From CAVTSA01 sp963790575 (GTDB taxonomy: Bacteria > Chloroflexota > Dormibacteria > Dormibacterales > Dormibacteraceae): 64,000 nt of DNA. Location: the NCBI GenBank assembly GCA_963790575.1, contig CAWBPD010000001.1, positions 124,001-188,000 on the forward strand, in the 5' to 3' direction. The notes under the pieces are model-generated. The model was not told the DNA's origin. It did not search any database and was given only the letters and a program-made list of their open reading frames with translations. The position numbers and the translations under genes were made by a program. This document shows, piece after piece, positions 51,401 through 59,739 of this stretch (the first letter of the stretch is position 1; each line of letters starts with the position of its first letter).

Positions 51401-52492
51401 CTACCAGGAGAAGCCGGCGGCGACGGTGCCGGCGAGGGTGAGATAGGCGGCGCGGGTGGCAGGGGCGAGCTCTTCCAGGTCGGTTTCGCCGCCCTGGGCC
51501 AGCTGGCGGTCGAAGGGTATGCGTACCACCGCCCGCACCCGACGCTCGAAGTAGTGCTGGAGCAGGTCGACATCGCCGATGCCGTCCTGGACGCCGTTGA
51601 TCGCGACCACCGCGTTCTCGACCAGCGCCCGGTGGCCGTTCTGTTCCAGCCAGTCGAGGGTCAGCGCGGTGACACGTGAGGAGTCGATAGAGGGCGCGGC
51701 GCACACCACGATCTGATCCGCGGCCGCGAGCACTCCCTGGGTGGCCGGATCCAGGATGCCGGTGCCGGTGTCGGCGATCACGATGGAGTAGTGGCGGGAG
51801 AGCACATTCATCGCCCGCTGCAGATCGGACCACCCCAGCGCCTCCGTGATCCGAGGGTCGTTGTCCGACGCCACCACCTCGAGTCCGCTGGGCGCGCGGG
51901 AGGTGAGCCCCCGTACGTCGGTGTACGTGCGCAGCGAGCCTGCCTGGCGGAGGATGTCGGTGATGGTGCCGTGGGTCTCCCGCGGAACGCGGTCGCCGAG
52001 CGAGCCCGCGTCAGGATTGGCATCCAGCGCCACCACGTGGTCGCCGCGCAGCGTGGCCAGCTGATGGCCGAGCAGGAGCGCCGTGGTCGTCTTGCCGATC
52101 CCCCCTTTGCGAGAGAGGACCGCGATCCGCCGCACCCGTGGCAGGTGCACCCGGCAGAGAGCTCGCAGCTCACGTTCGCGGTCATCGGTCAGCCCGTCGG
52201 CGCGCCCGCGGCCGAAGATCCAGAATCGACGCCGAGGCTTTGGCGGCGGGGGAGCGGGAACCCGGGGGTCGGTGCGACGGGGTGCGGCCGGCACCGGCGA
52301 GGGCCGGTTGTAGAACGGCTGCAAGCCGCCGCCTCCGGGCTGGTTGGAGGGTGCTGCGAAATGTGCCGGCGAGGGACCGGTCGCCTCGGCCCGGGAGGAC
52401 ACCAAGCCGCCGAAGCCGGCCCCGCTCCAGCTGCCGCCGGCGGCCGCCGGACCTGACTGCTCAGCCCGCGGCCGATGTTCGTCCCTCGCCAT
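51401..52492 (-). CDS. MinD/ParA-family ATPase with proline-rich N-terminus
   Basis: 363 residues. The first about 90 are Ala/Pro/Gly-rich and probably disordered. A basic stretch (KPRRRFWIFGRGR) follows, then a MinD-type ATPase (about 120-363) with an intact deviant Walker A (SRKGGIGKTTTALLLG), VVALDANPDAGSLGD and VIADTGTG. The layout resembles the Pro-rich MinD-like proteins of ESX secretion loci (EspI type); that is a family comparison, not proof. It is convergent with the VirB4 gene and divergent from the coiled-coil gene. It is the third such ATPase in the window. Confidence 0.85.
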   Translation of the reverse strand: MARDEHRPRAEQSGPAAAGGSWSGAGFGGLVSSRAEATGPSPAHFAAPSNQPGGGGLQPFYNRPSPVPAAPRRTDPRVPAPPPPKPRRRFWIFGRGRADGLTDDRERELRALCRVHLPRVRRIAVLSRKGGIGKTTTALLLGHQLATLRGDHVVALDANPDAGSLGDRVPRETHGTITDILRQAGSLRTYTDVRGLTSRAPSGLEVVASDNDPRITEALGWSDLQRAMNVLSRHYSIVIADTGTGILDPATQGVLAAADQIVVCAAPSIDSSRVTALTLDWLEQNGHRALVENAVVAINGVQDGIGDVDLLQHYFERRVRAVVRIPFDRQLAQGGETDLEELAPATRAAYLTLAGTVAAGFSW

Positions 52493-52580
52493 TTCTTCGG
52501 GCGGAAGTGTACCCGCGGCCAGTCCCCAGGAATGGTCCGGGAGGCGCGGCCGTCAGCATGGCGATTCGCATCCCGACAGC

Positions 52581-52586
52581 TACCAT
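52581..52586 (+). promoter_or_regulatory. -10 element for a leaderless transcript (coiled-coil protein)
   Basis: TACCAT lies 8 nt before ATG 52595, which has no Shine-Dalgarno. Confidence 0.4.
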
Positions 52587-52594
52587 GGGCAGCC

Positions 52595-53086
52595 ATGAAC
52601 GCCAACAGGGGTCAGGGGGGCGACACCGAGGAGCTGCCGGTTCCCAATGTCGTGCCGACGCCGGCCACCGACTCCGACCTGAACGAGCTCTTGTCGATCC
52701 TCGGGAGCGAGGTCAAGATGCTGCGCCGGGAGAACAAGATGCTGGCCGGACACAACATGCGTCTCACGGTGGTGCTCGCCGAACGGGGTGTGGTCGCCCC
52801 GCCCCAGCCGCATCCAGTGGATCCGATCACGCTCGGCGCCACCCCCAGCGTGGCCGAGTTGGCGACCGAGCTGCACCGGCGGATCGTCCTGCTGGAGAGG
52901 GAATCGCAGGCCCTCAAGGAGGAGAACGTCCGTCTGACGGAGCTGGCCTCCGGGCTGGAGCTGCCGGACTGGCGGATCGAGGAGACGCGTGTGGGGTCGA
53001 GCCGACTGGTGCCGGGCTCCCGGGCGTTCATCCGGCGCCGCCGGGTCGAGCCCTCACGTCTGCGGCGGCGCGGCTCCGATACGTAG
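52595..53086 (+). CDS. Coiled-coil protein of the secretion locus
   Basis: 163 residues. Two heptad-rich helices (about 25-50, LNELLSILGSEVKMLRREN; and about 88-122, LATELHRRIVLLERESQAL) are separated by a Pro-rich linker, with a basic tail (FIRRRRVEPSRLRRRG). No membrane segment is seen. It may tether the MinD-like ATPase or bind DNA through its tail. The longer upstream frame is rejected. It overlaps the convergent coupling-ATPase gene by 33 nt at the 3' end, an unusual arrangement. Confidence 0.7.
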   Translation: MNANRGQGGDTEELPVPNVVPTPATDSDLNELLSILGSEVKMLRRENKMLAGHNMRLTVVLAERGVVAPPQPHPVDPITLGATPSVAELATELHRRIVLLERESQALKEENVRLTELASGLELPDWRIEETRVGSSRLVPGSRAFIRRRRVEPSRLRRRGSDT

Positions 53087-54829
53087 GGACGCGGCCCGGC
53101 GTCGGGGGCGCTCGGGCACGACCTCAGTGACGTGGGGAAGGAAGCGGCGGCGCCGGCGGCGCAGGTCGGGGTCCCGGTAGCAGTTCCGCAGACGCAACGC
53201 AATCGGGGAGAGATGGTCCAGCAGCAGTACGGCGCGGCCAGGCCCGAGCTGCCGTCCGATGTCCATCGCCAGCAGCTCTTCCTTCTCGAACGTGACCTGG
53301 TTGCCACCCTTAGAGTCGGTCGTGTAGCGTCGCGTCCGCTCCCGACCGGCAAGGTCGCGCAGGAGCTCCAACGTCTTCCGGTCCTTGGAACCGCTGAGGA
53401 AGAGGACCGCGCGCGCGTTGTTGACGATGCTTCCGGCGAGGTCTCCGTAGCGATGCTCGCACTGGGACAGGTCCTGAAAGATCGCGACCAGCGTGATGCC
53501 CATACTCCGCACCGTCGACAGGTACTGCGGCAGATCCCGGATCGGAGCCGTGTTGGCGCACTCGTCGAGGACCACCAGGAGCGGGCGTCGGAGCGAACCC
53601 TCCGGCCGCGACTGAGCCAGGTCGGTGGCGTCCGTCATCACCGTCATGACCAGGCTCGCGAACACGCCCGAGAGCCGCTCCTGTTCCGCCTGTGGGGCGA
53701 CCAAGTACAAGGTGTCGTTGTCGCTCTCGAGAAATCGGTGAGGATCGAAGCTGGGATCCACCGCCGACGCGGCGACCGCGCGCTCGATGTACGGGCGGAG
53801 GGCGCGCTGGCTGGTCGAGTAGCAGGACCCGCGTTCCCGTTCCGGCCGCTCCTGCACCGATTGGTACCACTGCAGCGCCCTCGGGTCCCGATTCGTCACC
53901 GCGCCGAGCGCGAGCCCGAGCTTGGTACCGGACCCGTCGTCCAGCCAGGAGAGCGCATCGGTGATCGACAGACCCAGCGACTCACCGGCGTAGAGCGCGG
54001 TCGACACGAGCCGGATCGCGGCGTCTTCCCAGTGCGCCCACTCGGCGTCGTTGCCGCCTCTGCCGGTGGGGCCTCCGTGACCCTGGCCTTGCACCAGCCA
54101 CTGACCGACCCGCATGGCCCGATCGAAGCTCCGGCAGCGGGTCATCGGCGACCAGGTGCAGGTGGCGAAGCCGGTGGTGCCGGTGGGGTCGAAGACGTCG
54201 GTGCGGCCCCGGCGCTGGCGCTCGCCGGCCGTCTGCACGACGAGATCGTTCTTGACGCTGATCGCGACCACGGGCCCGTCCCACTCCAGGATGTGCGGAA
54301 CACAGAGTCCGGCCGACTTCCCGCTCCCGGTAGGACCAAACACGAGTACCGAGACGCCCGGCTCGGCGGCGATGAACGGCCCGCGCCACACCAAGCTCGG
54401 AAGCCGGCCCAGGATCAGGCGCAGCGGCCGGGGTCGGCGCAGCATCAGCCCGGCGCGGCGCAGGTCGAGACCCCGGGCCCAGTGCGACGCCTTCCTCACG
54501 CCGCTCCCGGTGCTGCGGGCCAGCCGCCAGGCGACCAGGGCGGCGAGCGACGCCGGAACCATCTCCAACACCAGGGCGATCCAGAACACGCCTGGCCGTA
54601 CGGCTCCGCCCCAGCCCATCCAGACCCACGGCCGTGACCCGGTCCGATGGTCGATCAGCTCTCGCAGCAGCGTCATCGGCCAGTCGTAGGGGAGCCCCTC
54701 CACGTTCGCTCCCGCCAGCCGTGCGGGAAGCGCGATCGCGAGCGGGGGAAGGAGATAGGCGCCCAGCAGCACCGCGTAAAAGACCACCGAACGCCTGCCC
54801 TGCGGCCGCGGGTTCTGGCTCTGCCTCAT
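53054..54829 (-). CDS. VirD4/TraG-family coupling ATPase
   Basis: 591 residues. Two N-terminal membrane regions (about 15-40 and 72-100) are followed by the VirD4 ATPase: Walker A FGPTGSGKSAGL (about 168), DPTGTTGFATCTWSPM, Walker B LLVVLDECANTAPI (about 417), and the family motif IFQDLSQCEHRYG. The C-terminal end is Arg-rich. Coupling proteins select substrates for type IV secretion. No relaxase or nickase lies nearby, so protein export is as likely as DNA transfer. ATG 54829 has TAACGT 9 nt upstream on the minus strand. The gene is divergent from folK. Confidence 0.92.
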   Translation of the reverse strand: MRQSQNPRPQGRRSVVFYAVLLGAYLLPPLAIALPARLAGANVEGLPYDWPMTLLRELIDHRTGSRPWVWMGWGGAVRPGVFWIALVLEMVPASLAALVAWRLARSTGSGVRKASHWARGLDLRRAGLMLRRPRPLRLILGRLPSLVWRGPFIAAEPGVSVLVFGPTGSGKSAGLCVPHILEWDGPVVAISVKNDLVVQTAGERQRRGRTDVFDPTGTTGFATCTWSPMTRCRSFDRAMRVGQWLVQGQGHGGPTGRGGNDAEWAHWEDAAIRLVSTALYAGESLGLSITDALSWLDDGSGTKLGLALGAVTNRDPRALQWYQSVQERPERERGSCYSTSQRALRPYIERAVAASAVDPSFDPHRFLESDNDTLYLVAPQAEQERLSGVFASLVMTVMTDATDLAQSRPEGSLRRPLLVVLDECANTAPIRDLPQYLSTVRSMGITLVAIFQDLSQCEHRYGDLAGSIVNNARAVLFLSGSKDRKTLELLRDLAGRERTRRYTTDSKGGNQVTFEKEELLAMDIGRQLGPGRAVLLLDHLSPIALRLRNCYRDPDLRRRRRRFLPHVTEVVPERPRRRAASLRIGAAPPQT

Positions 54830-54838
54830 GTTGACCCC

Positions 54839-54844
54839 ACGTTA
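54839..54844 (-). promoter_or_regulatory. -10 element for the coupling-ATPase gene
   Basis: On the minus strand, TAACGT lies 9 nt before ATG 54829, with no Shine-Dalgarno between. Confidence 0.4.
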
Positions 54845-54884
54845 TCTACTCTGCCTGGACGACAGGCGGACAATGCCTGAGGCG

Positions 54885-54890
54885 TAGGCT
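54885..54890 (+). promoter_or_regulatory. -10 element for a leaderless transcript (folK)
   Basis: TAGGCT lies 8 nt before ATG 54899, the same hexamer as before the type IV-like operon. Confidence 0.5.
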
Positions 54891-54898
54891 GAGCCGCG

Positions 54899-55402
54899 AT
54901 GGAAGGGTGTGCGCTCGCTCTGGGGTCCAACCTAGGGAACCGACGGCTCACCCTCCATGGCACCGTGGCCGCGCTTCGCGCGGCCGGCTTTCGTGTCCAC
55001 GCGTCGGCGCTCTACGAGTCTCCGCCCTGGGGCGATCCCGATCAGCCCAACTATCTGAACGCGGTGGTCATGGTGGAGGCTGACACGGCTCAGGACTGGC
55101 TCGATTGGGCGCGCCGGCTGGAGGGGGCCGCCGCCCGGACTCGCGACCCCGCGCGTCCCAACGGCCCGCGCACCCTGGATGTGGACGTGATCGAGATCTG
55201 GCGCCGGGACGGCCCGGTGCGCCAGGACGACCCGGAGCTGACGCTGCCCCACCCCCGAGCCGCGGAGCGCGCCTTCGTCATGGTTCCTCTGGCGGAAGTC
55301 GCCGGCGACCGCGAGCTCGCCGGGCAGGGGCGGATTCGCCATTTGGTGGCCCGGCTCCCGCGGCGCGCGGGCGACCTGCGGCTGGTTGCCGAGGACTGGT
55401 AA
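54899..55402 (+). CDS. folK: 2-amino-4-hydroxy-6-hydroxymethyldihydropteridine pyrophosphokinase
   Basis: 167 residues. FolK transfers pyrophosphate from ATP to hydroxymethyl-dihydropterin in folate synthesis. It has the opening ALGSNLGNR motif (about 6), YESPPWG, QPNYLNAVV and the signature GPRTLDVDVIEI (about 95) with the metal-binding Asp pair. It stands alone without folP or folB beside it. ATG 54899 has no Shine-Dalgarno but TAGGCT 8 nt upstream, so translation is probably leaderless. Confidence 0.93.
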   Translation: MEGCALALGSNLGNRRLTLHGTVAALRAAGFRVHASALYESPPWGDPDQPNYLNAVVMVEADTAQDWLDWARRLEGAAARTRDPARPNGPRTLDVDVIEIWRRDGPVRQDDPELTLPHPRAAERAFVMVPLAEVAGDRELAGQGRIRHLVARLPRRAGDLRLVAEDW

Positions 55403-55421
55403 CCGATCAGGCCCGCGCGAG

Positions 55422-55427
55422 TACGCT
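55422..55427 (+). promoter_or_regulatory. -10 element for a leaderless transcript (nucleoside hydrolase)
   Basis: TACGCT lies 7 nt before ATG 55435. It suggests that the gene has its own promoter, although folK ends just upstream. Confidence 0.45.
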
Positions 55428-55434
55428 CGGCGGG

Positions 55435-56364
55435 ATGCCCGAGCCCCGACCCATCCTGATCGACTGCGACCCGGGAGTGGACGACGCGATCGCGCTCCTG
55501 CTCGCCGCCGGCACTCCCGGGGTCGAGGTCCGGGCGGTCACCACGGTGGCCGGGAACCTCCCTCTGCCCCAGGTGACGCAGAACGCCCGGCACGTCTGCG
55601 CGCTGGCCGGCCTCGAGGTGCCGATCGCCGCCGGTTGCGACCGTCCGCTGGTGCGGGACCTGGTCACGGCGCCGGTCGAATACCACGGAGACGCGGGGCT
55701 GGGACGCCGGAAGGTGGAGGACCCGCTGGCCCCGTTGAGCGATGGTCACGCCGTGGATTTGATCGTGGGGACGGTGCTGAAGGCACCCGGACAGGTGACA
55801 GTGGTGCCCATCGGGCCGCTGACCAACATGGCCCTGGCCTTGCGCCGGGAGCCGCGGCTGGCCGGCGCGGTGCGGGAGGTGGTGCTGATGGGCGGCAGCA
55901 CCGGCCGGGGCAACCAGACCCCCGCGGCCGAGTTCAACCTCTTCGTCGATCCGGAGGCGGCGGCGGCGGTGTTCGCGGCCCCCTGGAAGGTGACGATGGT
56001 GGGCCTGAACCTGACGCACCAGGCTCAGGCGACGGTGGAGGTGCGGGAGGCCGTCCGCGCCCTTCCCGGTGCTGCGGCCCGACTGGCGGCGGACCTCCTG
56101 GACTACTGCGCCGCCGGCTATCCCAAGCGGGGCCTGGCCGGGCCACCGATTCACGACGCTTGTGCGGTCGCCCGCGTCGCCGACCCCTCGCTGGTCGGCT
56201 GCGTTCCCGCTTCTATCGAGGTCGAGACCCAGGGGCGCCTGACCAGTGGGATGACGGTCACCGACCTGGAACCACGGGCGCCCGCCCCGCATCTGGCCGC
56301 GACCACGCTGCGGGTGGCGCCGTTCTGGGAGCTTTTGCGAGGGGCCCTCGCGGCCCTGCCCTGA
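55435..56364 (+). CDS. Inosine/uridine-preferring nucleoside hydrolase family protein
   Basis: 309 residues. The N-terminal calcium-binding motif DCDPGVDDAIAL (about 8) and the later VPIGPLTNMALAL, LMGGSTGRGN, EFNLFVDPEAA and IHDACAVA motifs all match the nucleoside hydrolase family, which splits N-ribosides to ribose and base. The length is normal. The substrate preference cannot be told. It is convergent with the small Pro-rich membrane protein; a tandem repeat fills the gap. Confidence 0.93.
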   Translation: MPEPRPILIDCDPGVDDAIALLLAAGTPGVEVRAVTTVAGNLPLPQVTQNARHVCALAGLEVPIAAGCDRPLVRDLVTAPVEYHGDAGLGRRKVEDPLAPLSDGHAVDLIVGTVLKAPGQVTVVPIGPLTNMALALRREPRLAGAVREVVLMGGSTGRGNQTPAAEFNLFVDPEAAAAVFAAPWKVTMVGLNLTHQAQATVEVREAVRALPGAAARLAADLLDYCAAGYPKRGLAGPPIHDACAVARVADPSLVGCVPASIEVETQGRLTSGMTVTDLEPRAPAPHLAATTLRVAPFWELLRGALAALP

Positions 56365-56372
56365 CCCCGGCC

Positions 56373-56484
56373 GCGGGGATACCCCCGCTGGTGCACCAAC
56401 GGGCCCTTCCAGGCGCGGGGATACCCCCGCTGGTGCACCAACGGGCCCTTCCAGGCGCGGGGATACCCCGCTGGGCACCAACGG
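56373..56484. repeat. 42-nt tandem repeat, 2.7 copies
   Basis: Units start at 56373, 56415 and 56457. The first two are identical over almost the full 42 nt; the third is truncated and lacks a few bases. Each holds a hairpin (GCGGGG-ATAC-CCCCGC type) and the 10-nt palindrome TGGTGCACCA. It lies between two convergent genes. Confidence 0.9.
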
Positions 56485-56506
56485 CGGGTCGGTGCGTGCG
56501 GGGACG

Positions 56507-56971
56507 TCAGGCGAGGAGGAGCAGTTCCAGGACCAGCGCCACCGCGCAGAGCACGATGCCGATGATCCCGAAGGCGCGCCGGCGGCCCTGGACGACGCTC
56601 ATGATCCCGTAGATCAGGCCCAGGACGGGGAGGAGGACCAGGAACGTGAAGTGGCCGTTGCCCATCACCAGCAGCGAGACCAGCGGGACCAGGATCGAGA
56701 TGATGCCGACCACCATCGAGTAGATCCCGTTGCCGCGGATGCCTCCACGCCGGTACGTCCCCCACCTTCCGCGGGTGCGCACCGGGGTCGGGTTGAAGCC
56801 CTGGGCAGATACCCCCGGGGGCGGCGGAGTTGGCGCCCATGCCGGCGGGGCGGAGGGCTGCGCAACGTAGCCCGTGGAGGGAGGCGCGGGCGGTGGCGGA
56901 ACCGGCTGCGGCGGCGCGTTCCACGCCCCGGCCCCCGGGCTGGGTGGTTGCGGGATGTTCTGATCGGTCAC
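56507..56971 (-). CDS. Proline-rich small membrane protein (DUF4190-like)
   Basis: 154 residues. The first about 65 are Pro/Ala-rich and disordered, then come two or three hydrophobic helices (about 82-102, 108-125 and 133-153). This matches the many actinobacterial-type DUF4190-like membrane proteins of unknown role. GTG 56971 has AGGAGGA 5 nt upstream, a firm start. It is adjacent to the DapA-family gene in the same direction, but about 100 nt apart. Confidence 0.8.
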   Translation of the reverse strand: MTDQNIPQPPSPGAGAWNAPPQPVPPPPAPPSTGYVAQPSAPPAWAPTPPPPGVSAQGFNPTPVRTRGRWGTYRRGGIRGNGIYSMVVGIISILVPLVSLLVMGNGHFTFLVLLPVLGLIYGIMSVVQGRRRAFGIIGIVLCAVALVLELLLLA

Positions 56972-57068
56972 GTTGTCCTCCTGCTGGGAAGCTGGCGCGG
57001 CGGACGGATCGGTCCGTCCTGTCGAACCATTTCCAACGCCCCAACGCGACGTTGCGGTCGGTCGGTGC

Positions 57069-58091
57069 TCAAGCTCCCGGCGTGGGGACCCCGGCGGTCG
57101 CCGCTGCCAGCGGCTCGGCGATGCGGGCCAGCGCGACCTCCGCCTCCTCCGCGGTCGCCATCCGGGCAGGCTGCCGCACGTCGGGGCGGATAGAGACGCC
57201 GCGGCTCGCCAGCACCCGCTTTGCCATCGCGGGGAGGGACGTGGTCTCGGTGAGCACGGCGCGCAGGCGGGCGACCGCGGCAGCCCGCTCTGGCGTCGGA
57301 TCGTCGACCAGAGCGCGGATGACTTCCGGGAACGCGCCCGCCACCGCCGAGACCGAGCCCGCGAAGGAGGTCTTCGCCGCCGCCTCCGCGATCAACGGCT
57401 CGTTGCCCACGTAGACCGGCACTCCGAGCTCGAAGTACCCCTCGATCGCCGCCCAGGGTGCATCCGACACCTTGAGCCCGGCCAGGTTGGAGGTGGCGTC
57501 CCGAACCCGCTCCACGACCGAGACCGGCACGCGATACCCGCTGCGCTGCGCGAAGCAATAGATGAAGAAGGGGGTGGGGGCGCAAGCCTGGGCCGCGGCG
57601 ATCAGGTGGGCAGCCAGCTCCCTGTCCTCGAGCGGGTAGTACGGCGGGGGGATGACCGCGACTCCGTCCACCCCGGCCTCACGGGCGTCACGAGCCAGCT
57701 CAACGGTGCGGCGCGTCGTTTGGGCGCCGGCGTGACAGAGCAACCGGCTGCGATCTCCGAGCGCCCGCTTGGCGGCGCGCAGCAGCCGGCGCCGTTCCTC
57801 GTCCTCCAGGTTGACCCCCTCTCCGGTGCTGCCGGCGACGAAGATGCCGTCGGCGCCGTGGTCGAGCAGAAAGGCGATCTCGTCGCCGAGCACACCTTCG
57901 TCGAGGGACTCACCGCCGTCCGTGAGCGGCGTCAACATCGCCGGATAAACCGCCCTGCGCAATCTCGCCTCCTCGTCACCGCCCGCTTCGGGGACGGGCT
58001 CGATGGGTTTTGTGGCTTCCCAGTCTGGCAGGACGGCCTTGAAAACCCGGACGCCGTCTGGTGAGTGGTCTGCGAGACTGGGGTCAGTCAT
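57069..58091 (-). CDS. Dihydrodipicolinate synthase/N-acetylneuraminate lyase family protein
   Basis: 340 residues as annotated. The class I aldolase barrel starts at about residue 50 (YPAMLTPLTDGGESLDE) and has GSTGEGVNL (about 90), the Tyr in FFIYCFA and the Schiff-base Lys in AGLKVSDA (about 210). It may be a lyase or dehydratase of a keto-acid sugar rather than DapA, since the usual YNVP and GTTGE patterns are altered. ATG 58091 has GGAG about 8 nt upstream, but the first about 48 residues are not family-like, so a later start is possible. This start overlaps the pgm start on the other strand. Confidence 0.8.
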   Translation of the reverse strand: MTDPSLADHSPDGVRVFKAVLPDWEATKPIEPVPEAGGDEEARLRRAVYPAMLTPLTDGGESLDEGVLGDEIAFLLDHGADGIFVAGSTGEGVNLEDEERRRLLRAAKRALGDRSRLLCHAGAQTTRRTVELARDAREAGVDGVAVIPPPYYPLEDRELAAHLIAAAQACAPTPFFIYCFAQRSGYRVPVSVVERVRDATSNLAGLKVSDAPWAAIEGYFELGVPVYVGNEPLIAEAAAKTSFAGSVSAVAGAFPEVIRALVDDPTPERAAAVARLRAVLTETTSLPAMAKRVLASRGVSIRPDVRQPARMATAEEAEVALARIAEPLAAATAGVPTPGA

Positions 58092-59739
58092 GGCTCGCTC
58101 CTCACTTGCGGGCAAGCCCGCACCGCCGTCGCTGCTGATCGACGTCCCCAAGCTGCTGGCCGCGTACGCCGACCGGCATCCCGACCCGCAGGACCCCGCC
58201 CAGCAGGTCAGCTTTGGAACCTCGGGCCACCGCGGCTCCTCTCTCCACCGGACCTTCAACGAGGACCACGTGCTCGCCATCGCGGAGGCGATCGCGCGCT
58301 ACCGCGGGCGGCGGGCGATCACCGGCCCGCTCTTCGTGGGGCGTGACACCCACGCCCTCTCTGAGCCGGCGCTGCAGAGCGTGGTGGAGGTGCTCGCCGC
58401 GCACGAGATCGAGGTCCGGTACGACGCCGCGCGCGGCTTCACGCCGACTCCGGTGGTCTCGCACGCCATCCTCACGCGCAATCGCGGCCGCACCGAGGGT
58501 CTGGCGGATGGGATCGTGATCACCCCCTCGCACAACCCGCCGTCCGACGGCGGCATCAAGTACAACCCACCTGACGGTGGCCCCGCCGACACGGACGTCA
58601 CCGGCGAGATCCAGGAGGAGGCGAACCAGATCCTGACGGAGGGCCTGCGGGGGGTGCGCCGGATGGCTGGCCCGGCGGCCTGGAAGGCGTCCAGCGTGCG
58701 CCCGCACGACTATCTGCGCGAGTACGTCGAGGATCTCGACACCGTGGTCGACCTGGACGCGATCCGCGGGTCCGGCCTGAAGCTGGGCGTGGACCCCCTC
58801 GGTGGCTCCAGCCTCGCCGTGTGGCAGCGCATCGAGGAGACTCACCGGCTCGGTGTCGACATCGTCGACGACCGGGTCGATCCCACGTTTTCCTTCATCC
58901 CCGTCGACCACGACGGCAAGATCCGGATGGACTGCTCCTCGCCGGACGCGATGGCCGGGTTGCTCCGTCTCCGCGACCGCTACGACGTCGCCTTCGCCAA
59001 CGACCCCGACGCCGACCGGCACGGCATCGTGACCCGCCAGGCCGGCCTTCTCAACCCCAACCACTACCTGGCGGTGGCGATCGACTACCTCTTCGGCGAT
59101 GGGCGAACGTGGCCGGACCAGATCGGCGTCGGCAAGACGCTGGTGTCGTCGAGCCTGATCGACCGGGTGGTGGCCGCCCGGCGGCGCCGCCTGGTCGAGG
59201 TGCCGGTCGGATTCAAGTGGTTCGTGTCCGGGCTCCACGACGGGACGCTCGGCTTCGGCGGTGAGGAGAGCGCGGGCGCCAGCTTTCTGCGTCTGGTCCC
59301 GGCCCCCTGGTCGACGGACAAGGACGGTCTCATACCGGCCCTGCTGGCGGCGGAGATGACAGCACGCGAAGGGCGCGACCCCGGGGCCCGGTTCGAGGGC
59401 CTCGCGGATCGTTTCGGCCGCTCCGCCTACAACCGGCTGGATGCGCCGGCGGGCGCCGCCCAGAAGGCGGCGCTGGGTCGTCTCAGGCCTGAGGATGTGC
59501 GGGCGGACACGCTGGCCGGGGAAGAGATCAAGCAGGTGCTGACGCGGGCGCCGGGCAACGACGCACCGATCGGGGGCGTCAAGGTGCTCTCCGAGAACGC
59601 CTGGTTCGCGGCCCGGCCGTCCGGCACCGAAGACGTCTACAAGATCTACGCGGAGAGCTTCCGGGGCGAGGATCATCTCGCCCAGGTGTTACGGGAGGCG
59701 CAACAACTCGTCGACCAGACGCTGGCCGGCGCCGCCTGA
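58090..59739 (+). CDS. pgm: Phosphoglucomutase (alpha-D-glucose-phosphate-specific)
   Basis: 549 residues, the length of the E. coli Pgm type. It converts glucose 1-phosphate and glucose 6-phosphate. It has SFGTSGHRG near the start, the phospho-serine loop TPSHNPPSDGG (about 146), the Mg loop DPDADRHG (about 305), the sugar-binding GGEESAG (about 390) and the C-terminal phosphate loop RPSGTEDVYKIY. ATG 58090 overlaps the leftward gene's start codon in the shared CATG. The stop overlaps the next gene start (TGATG). Confidence 0.95.
   Translation: MARSSLAGKPAPPSLLIDVPKLLAAYADRHPDPQDPAQQVSFGTSGHRGSSLHRTFNEDHVLAIAEAIARYRGRRAITGPLFVGRDTHALSEPALQSVVEVLAAHEIEVRYDAARGFTPTPVVSHAILTRNRGRTEGLADGIVITPSHNPPSDGGIKYNPPDGGPADTDVTGEIQEEANQILTEGLRGVRRMAGPAAWKASSVRPHDYLREYVEDLDTVVDLDAIRGSGLKLGVDPLGGSSLAVWQRIEETHRLGVDIVDDRVDPTFSFIPVDHDGKIRMDCSSPDAMAGLLRLRDRYDVAFANDPDADRHGIVTRQAGLLNPNHYLAVAIDYLFGDGRTWPDQIGVGKTLVSSSLIDRVVAARRRRLVEVPVGFKWFVSGLHDGTLGFGGEESAGASFLRLVPAPWSTDKDGLIPALLAAEMTAREGRDPGARFEGLADRFGRSAYNRLDAPAGAAQKAALGRLRPEDVRADTLAGEEIKQVLTRAPGNDAPIGGVKVLSENAWFAARPSGTEDVYKIYAESFRGEDHLAQVLREAQQLVDQTLAGAA

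Noticed and set aside
46838..54829. Integrative conjugative element
   Set aside because: VirB4 and VirD4 are present, but I see no relaxase, integrase, replication gene, tRNA end or direct att repeats. A protein-secretion role is kept open instead.
56373..56484. CRISPR array
   Set aside because: The units are head-to-tail without unique spacers, only 2.7 copies, and no cas genes are present.
58102..59676. 524-codon frame antisense to pgm
   Set aside because: No motif and skewed composition, while pgm is complete on the plus strand.
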